From Streptomyces venezuelae ATCC 10712 (lineage in GTDB: Bacteria; Actinomycetota; Actinomycetes; Streptomycetales; Streptomycetaceae): a stretch of 64,000 nt of DNA. A model generated the notes under the pieces. It made no database searches. It was not told where the DNA came from and was given only the letters and a program-made list of their open reading frames with translations. The first letter of the stretch is position 1, and each line of letters begins with the position of its first letter. A program made the translations under genes and the position numbers. The DNA is taken from NCBI RefSeq assembly GCF_008639165.1, contig NZ_CP029197.1:6948001-7012000 (forward strand), read 5' to 3'. Shown piece after piece: positions 25,077-33,393 of the stretch.

Positions 25077-26420
25077 TCAGTGGCGTAGGTACGAAAGACC
25101 CGCGTGCTCGGCCGTGTAGCCCTCCACCAGGCGGCGGGCCACCGTCACCGAGTCGACCAGCGGATGGAGCGCGAAGGCCTTGACGGCGCTCGCCCGAGAG
25201 CCGCTCTCGGCTGCCGCGAGCACCTCCCGTTCCACCGCCTTCACCGCGGTCACCAGGCCGACCGCGTGGTACGGGAGGGGGGACACCGACAGCGGGTGGG
25301 CGCCGTTCGCGTCGACGAGGCAGGGCACCTCGATCACCGCGTCCGCGTCGAGCGCGGCGAGCGTCGTGCCGTTGCGGACGTTGAGGATCAGCGTGGCCCG
25401 CTCGTCCCGGGCGACGGCCCGCATGAGGGCGAGCGCCACCTTCTCGTAACCGCCCGACTCCAGGTCCTCCTCGTCGCGCTCCCCGATCCCGGCCGCCTCC
25501 CGGTTGGCCGCCATGTAGGTGGCCTCCCTGTCGGCGAGCGTCCGGTGCCAGGTGGCCAGGGCGGGCGTGTCCGGCTTGCCCATCTCCTGGTAGAAACCGG
25601 CCTGTTGGTCGCGGAGGTAGGCGCCGCGGGTCCGCTCGGCGCTCCGGTAGGCCTGTACGGCCTCCCGGTTGAAGTAGTAGTAGTGCAGGTACTCGTTGGG
25701 GATCGCGCCCAGCGAGCGCAGCCACTCCGCGCCGAACAGCCGGCCCTCCTCGAAGGAGTTCAGCGCCTCCTCGTCGGCGAGCAGCCGGGGCAGTTCGTCC
25801 CGGCCGTCGATCCGCAACCCCCTCAGCCAGCCCAGGTGGTTGAGGCCCACGTAGTCGATCCAGGCCTCGTCCGGGTCTGCGCCCAGGATGCGGGCGACCC
25901 GGCGGCCGAGGCCCACCGGGGAGTCGCAGATGCCGATGACCCGGTCACCGAGGATCCGCGACATCGCCTCGGTGACCAGACCCGCGGGGTTGGTGAAGTT
26001 GATGACCCAGGCGTCCGGGGCGAGTTCGGCGATCCGGCGGGCGATGCGGACGGCCACGGGCACGGTCCGCAGCCCGTACGCGATGCCGCCCGCGCCCACC
26101 GTCTCCTGGCCGAGCACGCCCTCGGCGAGCGCGATCCGCTCGTCGGCCGCCCGGCCGTCGAGACCGCCGACCCGGATCGCGGAGAACACGAAGTCCGCCC
26201 CGCGCAGGGCCTCGTCCAGGTCCGTCGTCGCCGTGACCACGGGCGCGTCCGGCACCCCCGCGCCCTGCTCCGCGAGGACCCGGGCGATCGCCGAGAGCCG
26301 CCCCTCGTCGAGGTCGAAGAGGGTGACGCGGGTGACCCGTCCCTCGGCGTGGTCGCCGAGGAGAGCGCCGTACACCAGCGGCACCCGGAACCCGCCGCCT
26401 CCGAGAATCGTCAGTTTCAT
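25077..26420 (-). CDS. 6-phospho-beta-glucosidase-like GH4 glycosidase
   Basis: This 447-residue enzyme belongs to glycoside hydrolase family 4, which uses NAD and a divalent metal in an oxidative elimination. The N-terminal dinucleotide motif is MKLTILGGGGFRVPLVYGAL. The NFTNPAGLVTEA motif, the metal Cys in GICDSPVGLGRR and the His in GLNHLGWLRG are all present. Length and motifs fit cytoplasmic phospho-beta-glucosidases. No PTS or transport gene lies beside it. It is transcribed alone, with an M64 peptidase gene downstream on the same strand. Confidence 0.92.
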   Translation of the reverse strand: MKLTILGGGGFRVPLVYGALLGDHAEGRVTRVTLFDLDEGRLSAIARVLAEQGAGVPDAPVVTATTDLDEALRGADFVFSAIRVGGLDGRAADERIALAEGVLGQETVGAGGIAYGLRTVPVAVRIARRIAELAPDAWVINFTNPAGLVTEAMSRILGDRVIGICDSPVGLGRRVARILGADPDEAWIDYVGLNHLGWLRGLRIDGRDELPRLLADEEALNSFEEGRLFGAEWLRSLGAIPNEYLHYYYFNREAVQAYRSAERTRGAYLRDQQAGFYQEMGKPDTPALATWHRTLADREATYMAANREAAGIGERDEEDLESGGYEKVALALMRAVARDERATLILNVRNGTTLAALDADAVIEVPCLVDANGAHPLSVSPLPYHAVGLVTAVKAVEREVLAAAESGSRASAVKAFALHPLVDSVTVARRLVEGYTAEHAGLSYLRH

Positions 26421-26544
26421 GCCCGTACGCTACTCGGACGCGCCCGCTGAGCAGCGGGATTCCCGGCCGGCGTCCACGCCGCCGTCCACATGCCGGGCGC
26501 CGGGCCGCGCGTCCGGCGGGGGGAAGGTGGGGGAGAATGCCCCC

Positions 26545-26994
26545 ATGTCCCGACGCAAGACCCGCCCCCGTACGTCCACCGCCCGCGTGTCCGCCCCCGC
26601 CGTGACCGCGCAGTCGCCCTGCCCCTGCGGACTCGACGCCCCGTACGGCGCGTGCTGCGGACGGTTCCACGCGGGTACGGGCGGGACGGCGCCCACCGCC
26701 GAGCTGCTGATGCGCTCCCGGTACAGCGCCTTCGTCGTCCGCGACGAGCCCTATCTGCGGCGCACCTGGGCCCCGGAGACCCGGCCGGGCGAGATCGACT
26801 TCGACCCCGGTCTGCGCTGGACGGGCCTGGAGATCGAGGGGACCACCGAGGGCACCGCCTTCCACCAGCACGGCACCGTCACCTTCACCGCCCGCTACGT
26901 CCACGGCGGCGAGCCCGGCGCGATGCACGAGCGCAGCCGCTTCGCCCGCCACGAGGGCGCCTGGGTGTACGTGGACGGCGACGTCGACGCGTAG
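26545..26994 (+). CDS. YchJ-family protein (SEC-C-like zinc motif)
   Basis: This 149-residue protein has the YchJ/UPF0225 layout. It has a Cys-rich motif SPCPCGLDAPYGACCGRFH at about residues 28-46, then the conserved LMRSRYSAFVVRDEPYL and a C-terminal NTF2-like region ending ERSRFARHEGAWVYVDGD. The cysteines suggest zinc binding. The function of the family is not known. The start at 26545 is chosen because the Lys/Arg-rich leader follows it directly; a GGGGGAGAATG sequence lies upstream. Confidence 0.88.
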   Translation: MSRRKTRPRTSTARVSAPAVTAQSPCPCGLDAPYGACCGRFHAGTGGTAPTAELLMRSRYSAFVVRDEPYLRRTWAPETRPGEIDFDPGLRWTGLEIEGTTEGTAFHQHGTVTFTARYVHGGEPGAMHERSRFARHEGAWVYVDGDVDA

Positions 26995-27039
26995 CCGCCC
27001 GGGGCGGAACCACGGGGCCGGGCGCGGTCCGGCGTTGGC

Positions 27040-29151
27040 TCAGCCTCCCGTCGTCCGGGTCAGGGCGCGCCCGCCGTCGCGGTCGAGCGACCGGTCGGGG
27101 AGTCCGTTCGCGAGGTCCTCGGCGACGACCTTCTTGGCGATGGCGTCCGTCGCCATCCGCAGCTCGGGTCCGCTGGGCCGGCCGATCTCCTGCTCGACGC
27201 GGTCGGACAGCCAGTCGCCCCACGCGTGCGTGATGACGTCCGCCTCGCGTTTGCCGGCCGGGGTGTGGGAGAGCAGATGCCCGTCGCGGGTCAGGAACCC
27301 CTCGTCGACCATCCGGTCGAAGACCGGCAGCAGCACCTCGGGCGGGACCCGCCGGCCCGCGGAGATGAGCCCCAGGCTCGCGTGGCCGACCGTCCGCGTG
27401 TACAGCTCGACCTGCATGACCGCCCACGCCCCGGCCGTGTCGAGCCGGGTGTCGGAGGTGTCGAGGATCCGCCGCGCGGTGGCGAGGTCGATCCGGCGCA
27501 TGATCCTGCCCACGGCCAGTTCGAGGTGCTGTGCGGAGTCGCCCGACGAGGTCGGCGAGGAGAAGCCCTCGCCCATGTCGGGTGCGGCGGCCCGGGCCGA
27601 GTCGCGGAGCGTCACCTGCTTGAGGAAGAGCGCGACGACGAAGCCGACGGCGGCGACCGGGACGGTCCAGAGGAAGACGGTGTGGAGGGTGTCGGCGTAG
27701 GCGTTGACGATGGGCTCCGCGACCTGCTCCGGCAGCCCGTGCACCCCGTCCGGGCTCTGCGCCGCCCGCGCCACGGCCGCCGGGTCCAGCCCCTGGCTCC
27801 CGGCCACGGCGGAGGCCTCGGCGACGCCGGTCTTGAGGTTGGGCGTGAGGGAGTTGACGTAGATCGTGCCGAAGACGGCGGTGCCGAAGGAGCTGCCGAG
27901 CGTACGGAAGAAGGTGACGCCGGAGGTGGCGGTGCCGAGGTCGGCGTAGTCGACGGTGTTCTGCACGGCGATGGTGAGGACCTGCATGCACAGGCCGATG
28001 CCGACGCCCAGCACGAACATGTACAGCGAGGCGAGCCAGGCGCTGGTCTCCGGTCCCATGAGGGACAGCAGATAGAGGCCGAGCCCCATCACCAGACAGC
28101 CGAGGATCGGGAAGATCCGGTAGTGGCCCGTCTTGCTGACCACGTTGCCGCTGAAGATGGAGGCGATGAGCAGGCCGATGACCATGGGGAGGGTGCGGAT
28201 GCCGGAGACGGTGGCCGAGTCCCCGTCGACGTACTGGAGGTAGGTCGGCAGGAACGTCATCGCGCCGAGCATCGCGAAGCCGACGACGAAGCTCAGCACG
28301 GAGCACACGGTGAAGACCGGATTGCCGAACAGCCGCATCGGCAGCATGGGTTCGGCCGCGCGGGTCTCGACCCAGCAGAACAGGGCGAGGGCGACGATCC
28401 CGCCGGCGAAGAGGCCGATGATGACGCCGGAACCCCAGGCGTACTCGTTGCCGCCCCAACTGGTCGCCAGGATCAGGGCGCTCGATCCGGCGGCGACGAG
28501 CGCGATGCCCGCGTAGTCGATGACCGGCTTGCTCGCCGAGCGTAGGGAGGGGATCGTGCGGGCGGCGGCGATGACGACGAGGATCGCGATGGGGACGTTC
28601 ACGTAGAACGCCCAGCGCCAGGTCAGGTGGTCGGTGAACAGGCCGCCGAGGAGCGGGCCGATGACGGTGGAGACGCCGAACACGGCGCCGATCGCGCCCT
28701 GGTACTTGCCGCGTTCGCGCAGCGGGATCACATCGGCGATGAGCGCCATCGAGGTGACCATGAGCCCGCCCGCGCCGATGCCCTGGAGTCCGCGCCAGAC
28801 GATCAGCAGCGTCATGTTGGTGGCCAGTCCGCAGAGGAACGAGCCGGTGATGAACACGACGGCCGAGATCTGGAAGATCACCTTGCGGCCGAAGAGATCG
28901 CCGAACTTGCCGACGAGGACGGTCGCGACCGTCTCCGCGAGCAGGTACGAGGTGACCACCCACGACATGTGGGCGGCGCCGCCGAGGTCCGAGACGATCG
29001 TGGGCAGTGCGGTGCCGACGATCGTCTGGTCGAGGGCGGCGAGGAGGACACCCAGCATGATCGTGCCGAAGACGATGTTGCGGCGGCGGCTGTCGAGCAC
29101 GGGGGGCTCGGCGGCGGGGGGCGCGGGCGCTGCGTCGCTGGTCGTGGTCAC
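27040..29151 (-). CDS. DHA2-family MFS multidrug exporter with C-terminal winged-helix-like domain
   Basis: This 703-residue protein begins with a 14-helix EmrB/QacA-type transporter: motif A region GKFGDLFGRKVIFQ, motif C-like GPLLGGLFTDHLTWRWAF, LDQTIVGTALPTIVSDLGG. After helix 14 (about residue 500) it continues for about 180 residues into a cytoplasmic domain resembling MarR/PadR winged helices (LYTRTVGHASLGLISAG, VFDRMVDEGFLTRDGHLLSH, AGKREADVITHAW). Such tails occur in some actinobacterial DHA2 exporters. I chose GTG 29151 because the frame upstream is low-complexity Pro/Ser/Arg. It likely exports a toxic compound by proton antiport. Confidence 0.88.
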   Translation of the reverse strand: MTTTSDAAPAPPAAEPPVLDSRRRNIVFGTIMLGVLLAALDQTIVGTALPTIVSDLGGAAHMSWVVTSYLLAETVATVLVGKFGDLFGRKVIFQISAVVFITGSFLCGLATNMTLLIVWRGLQGIGAGGLMVTSMALIADVIPLRERGKYQGAIGAVFGVSTVIGPLLGGLFTDHLTWRWAFYVNVPIAILVVIAAARTIPSLRSASKPVIDYAGIALVAAGSSALILATSWGGNEYAWGSGVIIGLFAGGIVALALFCWVETRAAEPMLPMRLFGNPVFTVCSVLSFVVGFAMLGAMTFLPTYLQYVDGDSATVSGIRTLPMVIGLLIASIFSGNVVSKTGHYRIFPILGCLVMGLGLYLLSLMGPETSAWLASLYMFVLGVGIGLCMQVLTIAVQNTVDYADLGTATSGVTFFRTLGSSFGTAVFGTIYVNSLTPNLKTGVAEASAVAGSQGLDPAAVARAAQSPDGVHGLPEQVAEPIVNAYADTLHTVFLWTVPVAAVGFVVALFLKQVTLRDSARAAAPDMGEGFSSPTSSGDSAQHLELAVGRIMRRIDLATARRILDTSDTRLDTAGAWAVMQVELYTRTVGHASLGLISAGRRVPPEVLLPVFDRMVDEGFLTRDGHLLSHTPAGKREADVITHAWGDWLSDRVEQEIGRPSGPELRMATDAIAKKVVAEDLANGLPDRSLDRDGGRALTRTTGG

Positions 29152-29248
29152 CTTCGCAGCGTCACATCGCGCCTGACCCGGTGCATGCGGGGTAGGCCGA
29201 ACGGGCGGCCCGGCAGGGCCGTGGCCGTCGGGCGGGACCGCCGGCCCG

Positions 29249-29500
29249 TCAGGGCGTGACGGGCAGCTTCGGGTGGTGCTTGGCGAGGATCTTGTTGGCG
29301 CGGGCGAGCGCGGCGAGCGCGTGCTCACGGTCCGCCCGGTCCTCCGCGCAGAGCGGCCCCCGGAAGCGGTAGACCTCGCGCGCCGCGCAGTCCGCGTCGA
29401 TCTCGGCCTGGAGGACGTGCAGCGGCAGGCAGGAGCCGATGAGCGCGGCCACGCGGTCGGGGATCGGGACGGGAACGAGGCGCGAGGGCGAGGTGATCAC
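29249..29500 (-). CDS. Small conserved-type hypothetical protein
   Basis: This 83-residue acidic/basic mixed helical protein (VAALIGSCLPLHVLQAEI, CAAREVYRFRGPLCAEDRAD, ALAALARANKILAKHHP) has two Cys and no signal peptide or membrane segment. The GTG at 29500 lies only six bases after a TAGGAC -10 (complement of 29507-29512), so the transcript is probably leaderless. It ends 97 bases upstream of the MFS start on the same strand. Function unknown. Confidence 0.7.
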   Translation of the reverse strand: MITSPSRLVPVPIPDRVAALIGSCLPLHVLQAEIDADCAAREVYRFRGPLCAEDRADREHALAALARANKILAKHHPKLPVTP

Positions 29501-29896
29501 GGGTCAGTCCTAGTGGGTCCGGGAAGCGTACGGAAGTGTCTTCCCTCCATACGTACCGGATCGCCGTACGGGTTCCGGCACGGTGATGTCGCGGTGGGGC
29601 AACGGCGCGGGGACCCTCGGGTGCGTCGCGCGGACGGGGGGCGGCGCGACCGGCGCCGGTCGCGGTCCGGGGCGGGGGACGTTCTCGCAGGTACGGGGGT
29701 GGGTGGCGGGCGCGGGATTGCGCACGCTCCCTGCGAATCGCCCGCGCGTACGGCGAACACGCGGTCGATATGGGCCGGTTGGGGATCATGAGGGCAGCGT
29801 CGAGTGTGAAGCATCTCACGTCACGGACCGGTGGATTCCGAACGGCCCGCAGCCCCGGAGCAGTCGAACGGAGTCCGGCGGGTCGAACGTTCGCGG
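29501..29896. other. 396-base intergenic region without a convincing gene
   Basis: Open frames on both strands here (for example 29497-29814 minus) are Arg/Pro-rich with no family signal and I do not call them. The region holds the -10 of the 29500 gene, GGAAG-TGT-CTTCC at 29532-29544, and a 20-base perfect palindrome at 29645-29664. Confidence 0.6.
29645..29664. repeat. 20-base perfect palindrome
   Basis: CGCGACCGGCGCCGGTCGCG reads identically on both strands with no loop. It lies in the largest gene-free gap of the window, and its role is unknown. It could act as a hairpin terminator between the two minus-strand units, or as a protein-binding site. Confidence 0.6.
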
Positions 29897-30955
29897 CTAG
29901 CCGAGGATCTCCGACAGGTCGTACGAGACGGGCTCGTCCAGCTGCCCGTACCCGCAGGACTCCGGCGTCCGGTCCGGGCGCCACCGCTTGAACTGCGCCG
30001 TGTGGCGGAAGCGGTCGCCCTCCATGTGGTCGTACCCCACCTCGCAGACCCGCTCGGGCCGCAGCGCCACCCACGACAGGTCCTTCTTCCCCGACCAGCG
30101 GCTCGGCGCCCCCGGCAGTCGCGCGCCGGCGTGCGCGGCCTCCTCCGCCCAGGCCGCCCACGGGTGCCCGTCCGGCGGGTCCATCCGGAGCGGCTCGAGC
30201 TCCTCGATCAGCTCGGCGCGCCGCCGCGCGGTGAACGCCGCGCACACGCCGACGTGCTGGAGGGCGCCCTTGTCGTCGTACAGGCCGAGCAGCAGCGAGC
30301 CGACCACCGGTCCGCTCTTGTGGAAGCGGTAGCCGGCCACGACGACGTCCGCCGTCCGCTCGTGCTTGATCTTGTACATGAGGCGGGCGTCCGGCCGGTA
30401 GGGCAGGTCGAGCGGTTTGGCGATCACCCCGTCGAGGCCCGCGCCCTCGTACTGGTCGAACCAGCGCGCGGCGAGCTCGGGGTCATGGGTCGCCGGGGCC
30501 AGGTGGACCGGGGCGTCGACGCCGGCGAAGACCCGCTCCAGGGTTGCCCGCCGCTCGCTCAGCGGGGTGTCGAGCAGGGCGTCGTCCCCGAGGGCCAGCA
30601 GGTCGAAGGCGACGAACCGGGCCGGGGTGGTCTCGGCCAGCATGCGGACCCGGGAGTCCGCCGGGTGGATCCGCTCGCTGAGCCGGTCGAAGTCGAGGTG
30701 CCCCTCGTGCTCGATGACGATCTCGCCGTCGACCACGCAGCGCTCCGGCAGCCGGGCCGCGAGGGCCTCGACCAGCTCGGGGAAGTACCGGGTGAGGGGT
30801 TTGCCGGTACGGCTGCCGATGACGAGCTCCGGCCCGTCCCGGTGCACGATCGCGCGGAAGCCGTCCCACTTCGCCTCGTACTGCATCCCGGGCGGGATCC
30901 GCTTCACGGACTTGGCGAGCATCGGTTTCACGGGCGGCATCACCGGAAGATCCAT
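29897..30955 (-). CDS. ATP-dependent DNA ligase (LigC/LigD ligase-domain type)
   Basis: This 352-residue ligase seals DNA ends in bacterial non-homologous end joining or repair. The adenylation Lys is K29 in motif I (YEAKWDGFR). Motif III-like CVVDGEIVI, motif IV DGVIAKPLDLPY and motif V MYKIKHERTADVVV follow. The C-terminal OB-fold contains LRPERVCEVGYDHMEGDRFR. The start MDLPVMPPVKPMLAK at 30955 is typical of the family. It is divergent from the LigD-polymerase gene, 52 bases apart, so the two NHEJ activities are split rather than fused. No Ku gene is in the window. Confidence 0.93.
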   Translation of the reverse strand: MDLPVMPPVKPMLAKSVKRIPPGMQYEAKWDGFRAIVHRDGPELVIGSRTGKPLTRYFPELVEALAARLPERCVVDGEIVIEHEGHLDFDRLSERIHPADSRVRMLAETTPARFVAFDLLALGDDALLDTPLSERRATLERVFAGVDAPVHLAPATHDPELAARWFDQYEGAGLDGVIAKPLDLPYRPDARLMYKIKHERTADVVVAGYRFHKSGPVVGSLLLGLYDDKGALQHVGVCAAFTARRRAELIEELEPLRMDPPDGHPWAAWAEEAAHAGARLPGAPSRWSGKKDLSWVALRPERVCEVGYDHMEGDRFRHTAQFKRWRPDRTPESCGYGQLDEPVSYDLSEILG

Positions 30956-31007
30956 GAGGCGATTGTCCGGTATGCGGGACTTGTCGGCGAGCCCTAGGCT
31001 GACCGGC

Positions 31008-32039
31008 ATGGCAGGCAAGGCGGCAGCGGTGGAACTGGAAGTCGGCGACCGGACCGTACGCGTGTCCAATCCGGACAAGGTGTACTTCCCCGAACCCGGC
31101 TACACCAAGCTCGACATGGTCAGCTACTACCTGGCCGTGGGCGACGGCATCACGCGCGCCCTGCGCGACCGCCCCACCACCCTGGAGCGGTACCCCGACG
31201 GGGTGACCGGCGAGTCCTTCTTCCAGAAGCGCGCCCCGAAGTACCTGCCCGACTGGATCCCGACCGCCCACATCACCTTCCCCAGCGGCCGCTCGGCGGA
31301 CGAGATGTGCCCCACCGAACCGGCGGCCGTGCTCTGGGCCGCCAACCTCGGCGCCGTGACCTTCCATCCCTGGCCGGTACGCCGGGACGACACCGACCAT
31401 CCCGACGAACTCCGCATCGACCTCGACCCGCAGCCCGGCACCGACTACGCCGACGCCGTCCGCGCCGCCCACGAACTGCGCGCCGTCCTCGACGAGCACG
31501 GGCTGCGCGGCTGGCCGAAGACATCCGGCGGACGCGGGCTGCACGTCTTCGTTCCGATCCTGCCCCACTGGACGTTCACGCAGGTCAGGCGGGCCGCCAT
31601 CGCCTGCGGCCGGGAGCTGGAACGGCGGATGCCGGAGCAGGTCACCATCAAGTGGTGGAAGGAGGAGCGCGGCGAGCGGATCTTCGTCGACTACAACCAG
31701 ACCGCCCGCGACCGCACGATCGCCTCCGCCTACTCCGTACGCCCGCGGCCGCACGCCCCCGTCTCGGCGCCGCTGCGGTGGGAGGAGGTCGACGACGCCG
31801 TGCCGCAGGACTTCGACATCAGGTCGATGCCGGCCCGGTACGCCGAGGTCGGTGACGTCCACGCGGACATGGACGACGAGCGGTTCAGCCTGGAGTCGCT
31901 GCTCGAACTGGCCCGGCGGGACGAGGCGGACCACGGGCTCGGTGATCTGCCGTATCCGCCGGAGTACCCGAAGATGCCGGGCGAGCCCAAGCGGGTGCAG
32001 CCGAGCCGCGCGAAGAAGGAGCCGGCGGAGGGGGAGTAG
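31008..32039 (+). CDS. LigD-type primase/polymerase domain protein
   Basis: This 343-residue stand-alone polymerase belongs to the archaeo-eukaryotic primase family found at the N terminus of LigD. It fills gaps and adds nucleotides at double-strand breaks. Seen in sequence are VSNPDKVYFPEPGYTK, GESFFQKRAPKY, the catalytic Asp pair in LRIDLDPQPGTDY, KTSGGRGLHVFVPI, FVDYNQTARDRTIASAYSVR, and a C-terminal Lys/Pro-rich tail. It starts at ATG 31008, directly after a short shared promoter region with the divergent ligase gene. That arrangement favours co-regulation. Confidence 0.93.
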   Translation: MAGKAAAVELEVGDRTVRVSNPDKVYFPEPGYTKLDMVSYYLAVGDGITRALRDRPTTLERYPDGVTGESFFQKRAPKYLPDWIPTAHITFPSGRSADEMCPTEPAAVLWAANLGAVTFHPWPVRRDDTDHPDELRIDLDPQPGTDYADAVRAAHELRAVLDEHGLRGWPKTSGGRGLHVFVPILPHWTFTQVRRAAIACGRELERRMPEQVTIKWWKEERGERIFVDYNQTARDRTIASAYSVRPRPHAPVSAPLRWEEVDDAVPQDFDIRSMPARYAEVGDVHADMDDERFSLESLLELARRDEADHGLGDLPYPPEYPKMPGEPKRVQPSRAKKEPAEGE

Positions 32040-32115
32040 GGGCGGCCCGCAGCCGGGCCAGGATGCCCCGCCCCGCCCTGGCGTACGGGCGGGTGTCGCC
32101 CCCGCCGTCAGCCCG

Positions 32116-32904
32116 TCAGCCCGTCCGGGCGCCTGGCTCACGGCGCTCCGCCGGAGGGATCAGCAGGACCTCCAGGGCCCGGGCGCAGGCCCGTGCCTGC
32201 GTCAGGTACCAGTCCAGCCGGGCGTCGGTGATCAGCTCAGGGGCCGCGCGGACCGCGAGCGCGAACCGCGCGTGCCCCGCCCGCTCCAGGACCGGTACGG
32301 CCAGGGTCCGCCCCCCGTGCGCCGCCCCGTCGTCGAGGGCGTACCCCGCCTGCCGTACGCGCGCCAGCTCCGCCGTGAGCGGAGGTTCCAGCCTGGTGTG
32401 TCCGGCGAGCGCGTACAGCGGCGGCAGCGGACGCGGTGCGGACTCGCCGGCCGGGGGCCAGGCGAGCAGCACCCGTCCCGGCGCCGTCGCGTGCAGGGGA
32501 CGCCGCAGCCCCACCTTCGGGGTCACCGAACCGCCCGCGACGATCACCACGTCGGGGCCGCTGCGCAGGGCCAGGTCGGTGCTCGCGCCGGTCCGTTCGG
32601 CGAGGTCGGACAGCTCCGGAGCGGCCAGGTGGAGCCCCCGCTGGTGGTACGAGAGCCGCCCGAGCTCCGTCATCGCGGGGCCGAGCCGGTAGCGCGCGGT
32701 CCTGGCGTCCTGTTCGAGGAAGCCCGCGCCGAGCAGGGTGCGGGCAAGCCGGTGCGCCGTGGAGGTGGCGAGCCCGAGCCGCCGCGCGAGATCGGAGGCG
32801 CTCAGGTCGGGCCCGTTGTCGTGAAAGCAGTGCAGCACGTCCAGCGCACGGCGGACCGCCTGGGCGCCCGCAGGGGGTCGGACGGTGCCGGCCTCGGTCG
32901 TCAT
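32116..32904 (-). CDS. IclR-family transcriptional regulator
   Basis: This 262-residue regulator has an N-terminal winged helix (AVRRALDVLHCFHDNGPDLS, ASDLARRLGLATSTAHRLAR, residues about 15-60). A C-terminal GAF-like effector domain follows (RLGPAMTELGRLSY, LRRPLHATAPGRVLLAW, GYALDDGAAHGG, AVPVLERAGHARFALAV). Start ATG 32904 leaves a 14-residue leader before the HTH; the longer frame upstream lacks family sequence. It is divergent from the WhiB-like gene and monocistronic. Its target is not obvious from its neighbours. Confidence 0.9.
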   Translation of the reverse strand: MTTEAGTVRPPAGAQAVRRALDVLHCFHDNGPDLSASDLARRLGLATSTAHRLARTLLGAGFLEQDARTARYRLGPAMTELGRLSYHQRGLHLAAPELSDLAERTGASTDLALRSGPDVVIVAGGSVTPKVGLRRPLHATAPGRVLLAWPPAGESAPRPLPPLYALAGHTRLEPPLTAELARVRQAGYALDDGAAHGGRTLAVPVLERAGHARFALAVRAAPELITDARLDWYLTQARACARALEVLLIPPAERREPGARTG

Positions 32905-33048
32905 AGGGTTCGCTCCCGTGGGTGATCGGATTCCCACGCTCCCACATGGCGGCAGCCGGATCAGGGCCCGAACGAGCCCGGAAACACACCGTTCACACCC
33001 GTCCCGCGGTCTCGGCGCGCCGCGTTGCATACGGCGCCGCGAGGCGCA

Positions 33049-33076
33049 TTGATCGAACGTTGATGGCTCGTTTAGG
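33049..33076 (+). promoter_or_regulatory. Promoter of the WhiB-like gene
   Basis: TTGATC (33049-33054) and TTTAGG (33071-33076) are 16 bases apart. Transcription from here would start near 33083. That leaves AAGG and the ATG at 33099 on the message and excludes the earlier in-frame ATG at 33063. Confidence 0.5.
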
Positions 33077-33098
33077 GCGCTCCGGCAAGGTCTACGGC

Positions 33099-33356
33099 AT
33101 GCAGACCTACACGACCGTACTCACCGCACCGGAGCCCGACATGTCCTGGCAGGAGAACGCTCTGTGCGCCCAGGCCGGGCCGGAGTTCTTCTTCCCGGCG
33201 CCCGGTTCGTCCACCCGCGAGGCCAAGCAGCTCTGCGGGGCCTGCGAGGGGCGGGTGGCATGCCTGGAGTACGCGCTCAGCAACGACGAGCGGTTCGGGG
33301 TGTGGGGCGGTCTGTCCGAGAAGGAGCGGGTGCGGCTCAAGCGGCAGGGCCGATGA
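33099..33356 (+). CDS. WhiB-like iron-sulfur transcription factor
   Basis: This 85-residue Wbl protein has the four cluster-binding cysteines at 23, 46, 49 and 55 (C-x22-C-x2-C-x5-C: ALCAQ, QLCGACEGRVACLEYAL), followed by the GVWGG turn at 67-71 and a basic tail KERVRLKRQGR for DNA binding. The spacing and the SEKERVRLKR ending are typical. Wbl proteins bind a 4Fe-4S cluster and usually partner with sigma factor region 4. AAGG precedes the ATG. An alternative start is ATG 33141 (MSWQENALC). It is a stand-alone gene beside an IclR regulator. Confidence 0.94.
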   Translation: MQTYTTVLTAPEPDMSWQENALCAQAGPEFFFPAPGSSTREAKQLCGACEGRVACLEYALSNDERFGVWGGLSEKERVRLKRQGR

Positions 33357-33393
33357 GCCACTGCCGGGGAGCCGCCTCTCCTCGGCTCGGGCG

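Noticed and set aside
29497..29814. 105-codon minus-strand frame in the large gap
   Set aside because: Arg/Pro-rich, no ribosome site that I can see, and equal-quality frames exist on the other strand.
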